The notes: a model not told the origin generated them from the letters alone. A stretch of DNA of 64,000 nt from Ziziphus jujuba (GCF_031755915.1 NC_083382.1:14831501-14895500), one strand, 5' to 3'; shown: positions 1 through 12,096, counted from the first letter of the stretch. Program-made: numbers and translations.

Positions 1-375
1 GATTCAAAATCCACTAGTGGCTATGTGTTCACATTAGCAGGTGCAGCTGTGACATGGAAGTTCTCAAAACAAATTGTGATAGCTCAATCCACTATGGAAT
101 CCGAGTTTATTGCTTTGGATAAATGCGGTGAAGAGGCAAAATGGCTACGCCAATTTTTAGAGGACATTTTGAGATGGCCTAAACCTGTGCCAGCAATAAG
201 TTTACATTGTGATAATCAATCTACGATTGGCAGGGCAAATAATATTATATATAATGGAAAGTCTAGACACATTCATCGTAGACACAATTCCATTAGACAA
301 TTAATCTCAACTGAAGTTATCTCAGTAGACTATGTGAAGTCAAAATATAACATTGCGGATCCGCTAACCAAATGA
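1..375 (+). pseudogene. Copia RNase H C-terminal fragment, broken by a stop codon
   Basis: The reading frame encodes the end of the Copia RT/RNase H polyprotein, with the signature order [42 protein letters not shown] and ADPLTK. RNase H removes the RNA strand during reverse transcription. The codon after ADPLTK is TGA (373-375). The frame downstream still reads PNRELVEKSSRGMGLKP, the normal Copia C-terminus, so the stop is a point nonsense mutation in a dead copy. The 5' part of the polyprotein lies outside the window. Confidence 0.88.
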
Positions 376-976
376 CCAAATAGAGAACTAGTTGAGAAGT
401 CATCAAGGGGAATGGGATTGAAGCCCGTGAATAAAGTCAATACGATAGAAATCCAACCTAGTTGACTGGAGATCCCAAGATCTAGGTTCAATGGGACAAG
501 TCAATTGTAAAGACTAGTATGGATCACTGTGGGGGGTTAATCCTCTGCCCATTCCTATGATGAAACAGTGATAGAAAGAGAATAAGCATAAAAGTATGCT
601 TTTAATGATTCCTATAAGTGTGTGTTTAGTAATCTATGCATAGGTTTGCTGATTACATAAGAAATAGGAATCATCTATGTGAGAGAGAAGAGTGGCCGCT
701 TCAAAGGAGAATTGTTTAGGGCATAATTCTTTAGAAACTCTCGTAGAACCAGGGAGGTATTCAGGGCCAAAATGAACACAACAGTGATAACTGAAGTGTA
801 CCAGGAAGGAATCATGTGTGGGTTATGTTGTTATTTACACAAAAGACGAAATGGTTCAAAGATATCACTTCTACCATAAGTCAGTAAAGAAAATGTAGTC
901 TCACAAGGGAAGGTTCAAAGAGCTTTACCACCAGAGTCATGGTTGTTTTAGAAGTCAAATCATTCATGGAGGGGAT

Positions 977-1566
977 TGTTAGAGTTTGGGCCCATGTATA
1001 TGTGAATGATTTGGGCCTCAAAATGTTTTGAGCTTTTGTTTGTTTCTGTTTTGGAAAAACATTATTTATGAATAAAATAAAAAGATTTTTGAACGTGGGA
1101 AGTTGAAAGTTTGAAGGCTTTACAACAATTTGTTATTTAGAGTTGGTTACTTACATGTTCTTTGATAACGTTTCTACAGTTTTTTACAGAAGAAAAAAAA
1201 AAGGGTTTTTTTTTTTTTTTTTTTTTTTTGGAGTTGAACGAGAGAAAAAAAAAAAAAAAAACAGTGGTAAAGGGAAGGTACTCAGATAGTTCGAAGAGAA
1301 AAGCTTCAGAGGTGCTGAATTTGAAAGCTTTTGCATCCGTTGTATCTTAGGAGACGTTCGCTATAAAACTCCTGCACCGGTGGGCGTAAAACGTCTTAAG
1401 GATACTGTGGTATCACACAGGCATCGGTCAACCTTTCTAGAAAGCAGATCAATTTCAAGGACCTACAGGTTCTATAATGTTTTAATTATTTTGTATTTAA
1501 TTTTATTTATTTTGTATTAAATTGTCCACATGTATTTACATATATTCACATATTATGTTTGCAACA
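977..1566 (+). repeat. 3' LTR of Copia-1
   Basis: The LTR is about 590 bp, begins TGTTAGAGTTTGGG directly after a polypurine tract and ends GCAACA. The segment with CACCGGTGGG and GGTATCACACAGG has near-identical counterparts in both Copia-2 LTRs on the opposite strand. It contains a poly-T run at about 1206-1229 and a poly-A run at about 1245-1261, so the 62-codon plus-strand ORF across it (1162-1350) is not a gene. Confidence 0.85.
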
Positions 1567-2118
1567 ATTCAAACCTGTCCTTAAGCTAGACTAAATTAAA
1601 CTAGATCCTAAGCATGATGCTGATTTCAAATGATGCTAAAATAACAGAAAAATTGTTAAAGAAAATATACCAATAGCAGAAACATTTGATTAAGCTCTAT
1701 CGAAAGGATATGATCTCCCTTCTATAACTGGAAACCCATCTGTAAGTACTAGTGTGTCTTCCACAATTCAAAGGTCAACATAATCAAATGAGATCGTAAT
1801 GTTGTCAAAAGCACTTTCCATGTTCTGTTCCAATTAAATTAGTATGCCTACTACATTTTATCCAACAATACAAAAGAAACATGTGGACTGGGCAAAAGAA
1901 ATGACATGATCTCGTCACTTGTTTTCAACATTTACCTAATCAGTTCTTGAGACTGAAAATAAGAATGCTACTACATTTGGCTTTCATATCTCCAAATAAT
2001 GATCGTAAAAATATGGCCATAAGAAGAAGAAGTAATAGATCCAAAAATTTTGGTACCCATTTTAGTAAGTTAGTGTTTATACAACAAATTCAGAAGGAGA
2101 TAAGTTTGTCATGCCAAC
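1567..2118. other. AT-rich DNA between Copia-1 and the protease gene
   Basis: This 550-bp stretch should be intron or 3' sequence of the protease gene, which reads leftward into it. I looked for the expected next exon, which would carry the catalytic EExxxR motif, on the minus strand and did not find it. A short minus-strand frame near 1700-1770 reads VLTDGFPVIEGRSYPFDRA and then stops. I could not assign it to a family. Confidence 0.5.
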
Positions 2119-2344
2119 CTTGGGTTCAACGGCTTTGTCTGCAAGGAAAGATGTAATAGAAACCAATGAGAAAAGAAACCCAAATCCAATAGCTGATGCC
2201 AACAGCCAGTTCCTATCTTTTGACAACCCTGTGGCTTTGAAGAAATTCATGAAATTATATTGTGGCTTGACAGGGAATTTAAGTAGAACCAAAGTTCCAA
2301 TGAGCTCAAGAATTTGTGCTACAAGCAGTGATATTGCCTGCACT

Positions 2345-2376
<32 letters not shown>

Positions 2377-4118
2377 ACCAAAAAAAAGAAGGTAAAGTAA
2401 AGTTTGAAAAGTTTGAGACAGAATGATTAACATACACCATTGAAAGCCTTAACTGTCATAAAAGCTGCATAGCTGATTATACAACTGATGCCTTAAGAAA
2501 CCTTGAGAAGCAGATTCATTCCAAAAGTGAAGATTGGAAGGGACACAAGCAGATGCCATCCCAGATCAAACCATAGAAACTGAAAATTTACCTGTCAATC
2601 CATACCTGGTTACATGGATGATCATGGAGTGAGGATATTGCCATATTAAGCAAATTTTATGTGCGTTTTCATCATTCTCTTACCATGTCTAACATTCCAT
2701 AGTAAGCAAATTTTATGTGGAGATGTAAGGGGGAAAGAAATTACTCCACTAAGCCTTTTATCATTCTCTTACCATGTCTAACATTCCATAGTAAGCAAAT
2801 TTTATGTGGAGATGTAAGGGGGAAATAAAGTACTCCACTAAGCCTTTTATCATTCTCTTATCATGTCTAACATTTATCCGACATCAAAGACTGTAAATGA
2901 ATGCAGTTGTAATCAGAATTATCATAAAAGTCAAGAAATATGCCGACCTCAGTTTGTGGATCAAGATTAGGCTCTTGCAATATTTGAGAAACCACAGACA
3001 TGCCTCCAAAACTCAAAGGAATGTGCAAACTGAACATATAAAAGGCCATAGTGCTCCATACACTCCCCTGTCCCATGGAGAATCAGCTGCCAGAGCCGAG
3101 AAGCTCTATAATTCAGAATCACAAAGAATCAAATTCAATATTCAGATCAACACAACAAAGAAAAAAGGTAATCAAAGTACATTGAGTAGTTAACATAAAA
3201 TTTTCACTCTTATATTCTTTAATGGAGAGTGTTCCCTATACCAGGGTATTGGATAAACAAATTACAAATATGATCTCAGCCCCTTTAGTAGGTACATATA
3301 AGTTATAACCGTGCATAAGCAATGAAATGAAAAGTTTTGAGTGGTTAAGATTATGATTTATACAATATTATTGTTGGATATACCAATTTAACAGCCAAGA
3401 ACATATTTTTTGAAAGGACAACTTGCTTGGAATCAGCCCTTGCTTTTATTGTCAGAGATATTAGCTTGCCCACATTCATATATGCAACAATATAAAGGAA
3501 ATAATTATAAAATAAACACAAGTTAAGATAATACAGTTTTTCCAAATTTTCTTTGGCAGAAACACCTCGTGAATGAGAAAGGACAGAGTGTTGGATTATT
3601 ATTTATGGAAAACCCATTTCCAAAATCAAAACCGCAAAAACACTTTTCTATTGCCGATTTCCCTTTTTTTATATATATTTTTTATTTTTTTATTTTATGC
3701 ATCAAAACCAGAGAACCGCTTTGCAAAAACAATCTACAATACACCAAATTTCATAAATCCCCAGAATGGGTTTTCCTTTTTATTAGATTAGTATATAGGA
3801 GTAATAACGAGTTCATCGAATAACAACAGTTTTGACCAAATTATTACACAATAAATGGAACTGAGTTGCAATGAATTTTTATTTTTTTAATTTATTATTA
3901 TTTATTTTTACAGGGAAAACCGATTCTACCTGAGAAGAGGCTTCGCGGGTGTTTTGATTTTTGCTGCAAAAGCACCGGAAAGAAGCAATAGAGCTCAGCT
4001 TGAAACTGAAGCCAGAGGAACAGAAAAGTGTAGTCGAAGATAGAAAGGAATTTTGGGGTTTACAGAATTCGCTTCTAAGTTTGGAAGGGTAAAGAGGATG
4101 TATATGCACTAATATCAT
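2119..4118 (-). CDS. CPBP/CAAX-type intramembrane protease, plastid-targeted, 5' exons only
   Basis: Three exons are supported on the minus strand. Exon 1 (3930-4118) starts at an ATG and encodes a Ser/Phe/Cys-rich, weakly acidic N-terminus typical of a chloroplast transit peptide, ending at CTCAG|GTAGAA. Exon 2 (2948-3067) encodes SVWSTMAFYMFSLHIPLSFG, ending at ACTGAG|GTCGGC. Exon 3 (2119-2337) encodes ISLLVAQILELIGTLVLLKF and NWLLASAIGFGFLFSL, two membrane-like segments, ending at CCCAAG|GTTGGC. All junctions are phase 0 and the frame is open throughout. From memory of the family, this order resembles the N-terminal half of plant plastid CPBP (Abi/CAAX) proteins. The catalytic EExxxR and HxxxN helices, which lie further C-terminal, are not in the window, so the function is inferred. 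The start codon and the 5' edge of exon 2 are the least certain points. The gene may continue left of Copia-1 or may be truncated by it. Confidence 0.62.
2345..2373. repeat. (GA)n microsatellite forming the polypyrimidine tract of a protease-gene intron
   Basis: About 14 GA units on the plus strand, read as (CT)n on the coding strand. They sit only about 8 bp upstream of the TTAGTGCAG acceptor of exon 3 of the protease gene. The run therefore supplies the polypyrimidine tract, and length changes could alter splicing. Confidence 0.85.
2641..2874. repeat. 89-bp tandem repeat, about 2.6 copies, in a protease-gene intron
   Basis: The segment starting TCATTCTCTTACCATGTCTA recurs at 2672, 2761 and 2850, exactly 89 bp apart, with only a few differences between copies. 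A partial first copy begins at 2641. It lies wholly in the intron between exons 2 and 3 and has no coding potential. Confidence 0.9.
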
Positions 4119-6410
4119 TTCGCACTAACTTCTTTATTTTGCTCTTCTGCTCCACCATTTAAATGAATAATAAGACAATGTCGCCGAAACAATTCTCATA
4201 TCTCTTTTCTTATGCAGCTATAAATTTTTTGGATTTTTTTTTTTAATTTTTAATTTCTTAAAGTTAAATTTCATTTCAACCCTTTTGCTTTTGTTTTCTT
4301 TTAAGCAGAAAACATCTCTACTTGGAAAGATTTGACTATAACCCCTCATATTATATTTTTTGTTTCAATTCATCTCCTTAATGGTTAATATCATAGCCCC
4401 AAATACTAAGCAATATTATTGGATGGTGCAGAAGAAGAAAAAAACCCATCGCATGGACGGTACAAATGTGGCAGAAGAGAGAAAGAGGCCTTTCTATTTG
4501 GAAGACATTTTTTCCCCCCCAAGCCATGTTAATATCATATATATAGCAAAAATAAAATTAAATGTTTAAATACATTTATTACCTCTACCATCTCGTTTGC
4601 ACCTTTTTTTTTTTTTTTTTTTTTTTTGCAATGGAGGCTTTATATTTTAAAATTTTCCAATTAAAACTCTTAATTTTCAATTTTGTAGCAAATGTAGAAC
4701 AGTTACTAACAATGATCTATACCAATAAAGTTTATATATATATTGATTACTTTATAAATTCAAAATGTAAATATTTTATATCCGATCTTCTAAAATAAAT
4801 AAAATATTATAAAAGACATAGTTCATTTGATTCAAAGTTTAAAAAATCAATATTGAGGGAAAAATTAACAATTCAAAATATAAAAATATCTACAAAAATA
4901 TTAAAAATGATTAAATATCAATAAAAACTCATATATATAATAGAAATTGATGAAAATTTATTTTTAAAAATAAAAAATTTTATTTAAATTTTAGAATTAG
5001 TCTATTCAATCAATTAATTATCAAATTGACTATAAAAATTACAAAAATATTGAATGGATATTATATTTTTCTAAAACCAATTAATTTATAATAAGCATTA
5101 ATAATTATAAATATATAATTGCTAATAAGAAATACGCAAAAAAAAAAATATATATATATATATATATTTAATAAAATTATTTATTAATTAAGATATATAT
5201 AAAATAATTATTACATTTACATTATATTTTATAAATGTCATCTCAATACAATATAGACCTTTTAATGGTTAAAAATGATTAGTCTCTTTTTTTTTATTTT
5301 AAAATATAATATATGTGAAGTAATTATTAAAAGATTTTCTTTAATAATTTTGTATGCAATTGTTAATATGCCAACCATATGGATCTTGTATTAAATATGA
5401 CCATACTTTATGATAATCATTATTAGATATCAAATGATTATATACACAATTATAAATTTAGTTTACACAATTTTTATTTATTCTCTAATTTTTGTCTACT
5501 TTATAATATTTATACAAATATTAAAATTATTATTGTAAAAAAAAATAATAATAAGTAGGTAGATTTGTGACTTGTAACACTAATTTTTTCCTACGAATGG
5601 GATAAGTAGACTTGTTTGATAAATTTTATATTTTATTTGCTTAATTTTTGTAAGGCAATTAAAATGTCCCAAAAAAAAAAGCTATCATAAATTTAGTTGA
5701 GTAAAAAGTTTTACTAAGCATCAATAATGTTTATAAAATTTTTAATAAAAAATTAATTTAATTGATATTTTCAAAATTTCTACTTCAAAATTTATATGAA
5801 AATTATAAATTTTTAATCAAATTATGAAATAATTAATATAGATATTTTAATAAAAATTTCTATGAAAATTATGAAAAATTATAAAAAAATTTCATAGATA
5901 TTATAAAAATTTTATCAATTTTCATTCGATATTATAAAAATTTTATCAATTTTCATTCGAGATCTAAATTTCCTTTCTATTTGTTGGAAAAACAAAATTT
6001 CTATAATTTTTTTTTTTAAACCTTGGCTTAGCCTTACATTCACGTGATAAAATTTTCCCATATATAAATGGAATGATACACCAAATAATAATAATAATAA
6101 TAATAATAACAATAATATCAACAACAACAATAATAATAATGATAGGTATATATATAAATATATATATATATATATCCGTACATAGAGTTGCACATTTATT
6201 TTATAGGTGAAGTTTCACACTCTAACTAGAATGTAAAATAATGATAATAATAATGTATTGAAATTATACGTCTTAGCAAGTATAATGGGGCGTGAAGCGT
6301 CCATCGTGAAGCAATCCAATATATATTAAGGAAACTAATTTATGCCTTACGTTTTATCTTTCAAAGGCTAGTCCTATTATTCATTTAAAAAAAAAAAAAT
6401 CCTAGTTCTA
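4119..6410. other. AT-rich intergenic region between the protease and WSD genes
   Basis: No coding region is seen. The span holds long A/T runs, (TA)n tracts (5148-5167, 6150-6175), (TAA)n tracts (around 6085-6140), and a dispersed repeat copy (4828-5990) listed separately. A near-perfect 31-bp direct repeat (GATATTATAAAAATTTTATC...) occurs twice in a row at 5897-5958. The minus-strand ORF rich in Ile/Leu/Tyr at 5915-6193 is an artefact of these repeats. Confidence 0.7.
4828..5990 (+). repeat. Dispersed AT-rich repeat, copy A
   Basis: This roughly 1.1-kb block is collinear with 7127-8180 in intron 4 of the WSD gene. Shared landmarks in the same order include AAAAAATCAATAT, AAATACG followed by TAAAATTATTTATTAATTAA, GTCATCTCAATAC/TGTTATTTCAATAC, AATATGCCAA, and a tail of TTTCATAGAAATTTC-like words ending near CTAAATTTCCT. 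No ORF is present. It is probably a non-autonomous transposon or solo LTR. Its ends are not precisely defined. Confidence 0.6.
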
Positions 6411-9400
6411 TTAAGAGTTTTGTGCTGCTTTGAAGATGGTGTCAAAAGCTTGTTCAATGCATGACTTGAACTTCTGCAGGTCTATATGCCCTTCTTTAGT
6501 TCCAAAGGTAACGCTCAGCTTCCCCATGTAACTCACAATGCTTATATTCAGGTCCTACAAAATCCCACAATAATATAAAATAAAAGCCTATCTAACTAAC
6601 AAAAACTTAATATAAAAGCAACACACACATCAAAAAAAAAATTTCCCCCAAAAAAAAAAAAATAGAACACACAAAAATGATATAATATGTTAATGACTAA
6701 AAAAAAGAAAAATTCCCAACTGCGATTGGCCAGTTTATTGGATAATATAAAATCATTTTATTAAAAAATTTACAATTAAACATATGTAAAGTATGTATTT
6801 TAAGTTCTTGAAACACAAGTATACACAAACATAAAATAAAAATAAATAAATAAAGAAATTGGGATTCAATTTATGTACCTCGGGTGTCCCGCCCAGGGAA
6901 AAATATAAGCCCTTAACAGGATGATTAGCCAAAGCCATCTGTTCCACCGGACCAATCATATTTGAGATAACCATGCTTGCATTTGTCACCGTGTTGTACA
7001 TGAGCTCTGCTGCTGCCTGAAATAAAATAATTTTCATATTTATTTAAATTCAGATAAAAGAAAGATTATTTTATTATCCTGTTACTTTTGTTGTGCTTAG
7101 AGGAACCAAAAAAATTATGGGTTAACACAACTTTCAAAAAATCAATATAGATCCAAATATTAAAAGTATAAAATATGAAAATATTTATAAAAATATCAAA
7201 AATAATTTAATATCGATAAAAATTATAAAATTAATTAAAATTAATGAAAATTTATTTTAAAAAATAAAGATTTTTATTGAAATTTTTGGATTAACTTATT
7301 TAATCAAAAATATTGGATGAATTTTGTATTTCTTTTAGTTAATCATGTATTGTAAGTATTAATGATCATAAATATATTATTAGCAATAAAAAATACGTAT
7401 TTGATAAAATTATTTATTAATTAAAATATATAAAATAATTATTATAATTATATTATATATCATAAAATGTTATTTCAATACCACATAGAATTTCTAGTAG
7501 ATAAAAATTATTGATCTTTTCTTTATATGAGAAGTAATTATTAAAAGTTATACTTCCTTCATAATTGTGCATATAATTGTAAATATGCCAATTATATAGA
7601 TTTTATATTAATGTGGTTATATTTTTTTATAATCATTATATAATATCAGTTGACTGTATGCAAAATTATTATTCTTTTATAATTGAGTTTGAGACGATAC
7701 TCATGAGTTACTGCTTAATAATATACTATAAGCATTTCATCAATTCATTTAACTATATTTGCAATGAATATATTTCATGCACATTTTTATAATATTTATA
7801 TACTTTATTATTATAATATAATATTTATCATTTATTTCACATATATATTTGTATTTTTGCCTATATTGTAATTTATATCTACTTTATAATATTTATAGAA
7901 ATATCAAATTTATTATTGTAAAAAATATAATGGATAGTTAAACAATTAAACATAAATAATATTTATTAAACTTTTTGAAAATTTTTCACAGAAATTTCAT
8001 GAAAACTTTTGAAACTTTCATAAAAATTATGAAAAAAAAAAATTAATGTGGATATTATATAGAAATTTCAATAGAAATCTTGTGAAAATATTACTAATTT
8101 CTGTGAAAATTTTGAAAATTTAACCTGTTTTTAGGTGGGGCTAAAATTTCCTATCCATCCTTTGAAAATATAAAAATTTCAAAGAAATTTTCACGATCAT
8201 CTCATGTTTTTAAATGTTGTTGATGCTAAACTAACAAAATATGGATCTTTTGATTGAATAGGCAAGCCAGATTATTTTAAGTATAGTCCAATCAAATTGG
8301 GGCTACACTATATACGTTCTTTTATGTTTTTATAAAAGAGAAATATGGTTATATTAGGGGACACTTATAATGAATACGATATCAAATTAACATAGTTATT
8401 CACTATAACTTACTCATTATAAATATCCTCTAATGGTGATTAATGGTTAGAATTAAATTAGATATGTAGTTGAAAATTAATTAATGAGAAAAATTACCCA
8501 CCTCATAGCCTTTAAATTTCTTCACCATCTCCAATAGCCTGCCGTTGAGGTAAACAGATAAAGATTTTCTCTTTCTCCCGATTACTTTTTGGGCATACCG
8601 AACAATATCCAATGGATTTGAAAATTGATCATTTCTGAATTTGGGAATTGGTATATGCAAAAAAGCAAATCGATTTCCCCATGGCGTCTTGGAATCAGGT
8701 TTCATCATCTCATTAACAGAAGCATAATCCATAAACATCCTTGTATTCAGCAACACAATTGCTGTGCAATTCGAGTTTGTTGATTCTTCGTTAATCTCTT
8801 GCATGTATAGTCGAGCGCCAAAGAATATTATTCCACAAATTACGTCGTTTATTGTCTGTCATGTTAAAATAGAAATTAATTAATTCAGTCATGAATACAA
8901 TATTAATTAACAAAATAAATTAATGATTTAAATAAGATAATTTACAAAGTTTTAAACAATCATGCAAGAATGCATTCAAATAGTTCTATTTGCTAAAAAA
9001 AGCATAATACTAATTAAGGGAAAAAATTGACAAAATTTTATATATATAAAAATTCTCCTATCCAAATTCTACATTAACTTAAAGTCTAGAAATGGTTTAT
9101 AAACCCTTATAGGCTCCTTTATTAGCACTTAGAAGCACCTATTAGTGTTAGGTCATTCATAAACATTAAATTTAATTCAAGATCATAGATAAGAGCCTTA
9201 TTGTATATATTATATAGAGTTAGTTATAATCTTACGGCTACAAGCTTATTCTTGATTAATTTCACTTGATCGAGAGAGAACGTCGTGGTAGTTAATATTG
9301 TTGGTTGAAATTCAACTCCAACATAATTCCCAGACCTTATTGGTGATTGATCATCTTTTAAAAAGTTGCTCTTTATAAGACTCCAACCGAAATCTGGTAT

Positions 9401-11835
9401 GGTATATAATATCGAAGAGAAAATTTGAGGCAGACGATGAATTATGCTTCTATTTCTTTTAAGTTTGGAGCTTTGGCATGTAGGAAATGTTAGAGGAAGA
9501 GAAGGATTTTCAGCTCTTTGTAGAGAAGAAAGAAGAGCACCCATTAAAGAGTAGCCATCGCCAAGTGCATGGTGAAACTTGAATATGATATTACCAGCTG
9601 CTTTGCTAGTTGGATATTTTACTATATGAATTTCCCATAGAGGTTTGTTTTGTGGAAATTTTGCGGTAGCCATCTTCGATAAATATTCATCAAGATATTT
9701 ATCATATGATTCTGGTGAAAGTCCGAAGGGAAAATTTGGGAAATTTAAATGATCTTCAAACTTCACTTCCACATTCTGCCATTTTTTGTTTCCATTGGAA
9801 TCCTCAACCTGATATGTACGATTTTTATTAGTTAATTCTTTGAAATGGCCATAAAATAATAATAAGAAGAAGAAGAAGAAGAAAAAAAAAATCTAAACTA
9901 AACTAAAAAACTAAAAGACGAACCAAACCTTATGCAAGTATATGCATGTTTTCCTTATTTAATATACTATTTAAGTATAATTCGTTTAGTGTTTTGATTG
10001 GATGATTTCGTGTTAAAGATATTAGTGATATTAAACAAGATCGTATTAAATATTAAAATATTTTGTCAAAAAATGAAAAAAATTACACACAAGAACTCAA
10101 ATGTATAGGTGAGATTACTAAAAATATAAAATAAAAAATGTATGGGTGAGATCTATGAAGGAGATATTACGTCGACGAATTAAAATTATCTCCGATTAAG
10201 ATTTGTGGGCAACACTATAATTAAGAATATTCAATATATATATATATATATATAACTTTACAAATTTATGAATTAAACCAAGCATTTTAAAGAAAACATG
10301 ATTTATGAATCAAATAAGGTCATATGTGGCACATGTGACCTTTAAATCTGATTTTTTAATTTCTTTTTAGATTTTCTCATTTAAAAAAAAAATTTTTGAT
10401 AGCCCCAAAAAAACCTATCGGATGTTTAAAAAAAATTCCAAAAGCTCAAAAAAGTACTAGAGGTAAAAAAATAATTTTGAGGGCATAATAAAAAATACCA
10501 AATGTTCAAAACAAATTTCAAGATCATAAAAAAAAAAAATCAGATGGTTAAAAAAAGATTTAAGTGCCTAAAAGAATACCAGATGCTAAAAAAAAAAATC
10601 AAATATTAAAAAAAATATGAGAGCAAAAAAAAAAAATCAGATGGTACAAAAATTTTGAGAGCATGATAAAAATACCAAATGATAAAAAAAATTGAAAACT
10701 CCAAAAAAAATCAGATATTCAAAAAAAAAAAAAATTAAAAGCTCAAAAAAATACCAAAAGAAAATTTCAAGAGCATGATAAAAACTACTTGATATTCAAA
10801 ATTTTTTTTGAGGGCTCGATAATAATACTAAATGTTCAAAGAATTCCAAGAGCACAAAAAAAGAAAAAAAGAAAATTAGATGGTTAAAAAAATTCTGGGT
10901 GCTAGAAAAAAATGCCAAATATTCAAAAACAATTCGAGATATAAAAAAATATATATATTCCAAAAATATCACATGGTAAAAAAAATTTTGAGAGCCCAAT
11001 TGCCATATGGTAAAAAAAAAAAAAAATTATATCTAAGGGTCTAAAAAAATACCATGTGGTTAAAAAAGCTTCAAGTGCCCAGAAAAAATAACAGACAGTA
11101 AAAAAGAATTCCTAAAGCTCAATAAAAATACCAAATGTTTTTTGGGCTTGAAGAATTTTTTTGAACATGAGATATATATATTTTTTTTGGGGATCTTAAA
11201 TTTTTTGAAATTTTTAAATGGAAAAATCTGAAAAATAAATAAAAAAAATCATATTTGGAAGCCACATGCACCGCCCACTATATCTATTTGACGAACTCAG
11301 TTCATTTTAACTGAGTTGAATTAATTTGTAACAATTTTGAAAATGAAGATATCAATATAGTAAAATTAATTTTAAAGCTCTTAAAACAAAATTAAGTGAT
11401 TTCAGAGTACGTCAAAGTGCAAGTATTACTCTTTTTTTTTTTTTTCCCTAAATAGATTGGTCAAGTCTCATGATTCAAATATATATATATATATATAATT
11501 TTTTTTTATGTATATAAACAGTAATACAATTCTAAATAAATAAATAATGAATCTGCCAAAAAAAAAAAAAAGAATTGCATAATAATCTTATTAAAATGAA
11601 AGAAGTGAAGAAAAGAAAAGGGAGTGGAAAAGCACACCATGATTGAAGAGAAACGTGGGTTGATGGGGAGCAAAACACCACAAACCAAAGACGTAGCTTG
11701 CGAAATATCAATAGTAATGGGAATCTCAATTTCCAAAACAGCAAGAATTGAAACTGATAACACTGAGTTGTTCAAGAACTCCCCTGTTGGACTCACTGGC
11801 TCTAACAATATTCTTTCCTCTCGAAAATCCTCCAT
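6411..11835 (-). CDS. Wax ester synthase/diacylglycerol acyltransferase (WSD1-like), five exons, apparently intact
   Basis: Enzymes of this family join acyl-CoA to fatty alcohols (wax esters) or diacylglycerol, usually in the ER for cuticular wax. The exons are 11638-11835, 9236-9808, 8502-8855, 6879-7016 and 6411-6554 (ends with stop TAA). All junctions are phase 0 with GT-AG borders, giving about 468 residues, close to the roughly 480 of Arabidopsis WSD1. The catalytic HHxxxDG motif is present as HHALGDG at residues 145-151. Other family marks are LLPINPRFSSIM at the end of exon 1, NDVICGI and PWGNRF in exon 3, and SNMIGPVEQM in exon 4, so both the acyltransferase domain and the C-terminal WS_DGAT_C domain are complete. 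The start ATG at 11835 gives MEDFREE; an in-frame ATG at 11892 is possible. Intron 1 holds an inverted-repeat element and intron 4 a dispersed repeat. The substrate cannot be told from sequence. Confidence 0.92.
7127..8180 (+). repeat. Dispersed AT-rich repeat, copy B, in WSD intron 4
   Basis: This block is the same-orientation counterpart of 4828-5990 and fills most of the intron between WSD exons 3 and 4. It matches copy A along its length with many point differences and small indels, so the two are old copies of one element rather than a recent duplication. Confidence 0.6.
10325..11276. mobile_element. Inverted-repeat element with an internal A-rich minisatellite, in WSD intron 1
   Basis: The left end (GTGGCACATGTGACCTTTAA, from 10326) and the reverse complement of the right end (GTGCATGTGGCTTCCAAATA, to about 11275) begin inverted arms of roughly 125-150 bp. 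Further matches inside the arms include CTGATTTTTTAATTTCTTTT against ATGATTTTTTTTATTTATTT, and GGGGCTATC against GGGGATCTT. Between the arms lies about 0.7 kb of degenerate tandem units of about 35-50 bp, built from words such as ATACCAAATGTTC, CAGATGGTTAAAAA and GAGAGCATGATAAAAA, roughly 15-20 copies. There is no ORF. This fits a non-autonomous DNA transposon. No target-site duplication was resolved. Confidence 0.65.
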
Positions 11836-12096
11836 TCTATTCAGAGTTTTTTCCACAATAGTAATGTTAAACTCGCTCACGTTATTCAACACCTTTTGCG
11901 TTGTTTATTTTTCCTCGTCACTTATTTATTACTTTAAGGAAGATCTGTCTTCCCACTTAAGATTCTGTCCTTTAATACACAAAAGCGAAGACGTGCTGCG
12001 TTCGAGTATATTAATGACGGTGGCTTTCTATCTTTTATGATAAGACAACTTTATAAAGTACGATGGGCTGACGTTGAGAAATTATTCAGCCCAATC

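Larger units (their letters stand above)
1..1566 (+). mobile_element. Ty1/Copia LTR retrotransposon, 3' part (Copia-1)
   Basis: This is the 3' end of a Copia element that begins upstream of the window. It contains, in order, the RNase H C-terminal region (1-375), about 600 bp of untranslated DNA, a polypurine tract (GGAGGGGAT, around 968-976) and a 3' LTR (977-1566) that starts TGTTAG and ends CA. The untranslated stretch and the LTR match Copia-2 (38945-45837, opposite strand) closely, including shared blocks such as GATCCCAAGATCTAGGTTCA, so both belong to one family. The target-site duplication cannot be checked because the 5' end is missing. The LTR ends about 550 bp from the last visible exon of the protease gene on the minus strand. 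Confidence 0.9.

Noticed and set aside
1690..1780. Short minus-strand frame reading VLTDGFPVIEGRSYPFDRA before a stop
   Set aside because: It looks protein-like but has no recognised family and does not fit the expected next protease exon, so it was not called.
2111..2395. 94-codon plus-strand ORF ending in an Arg-Glu repeat
   Set aside because: It is antisense to protease exon 3 and runs into the (GA)n microsatellite.
5915..6193. 92-codon minus-strand ORF rich in Ile, Leu and Tyr
   Set aside because: It is the translation of (TA)n and (TAA)n tracts with no family features.
11624..12040. 138-codon plus-strand ORF
   Set aside because: It is the antisense shadow of WSD exon 1 extended into AT-rich DNA.
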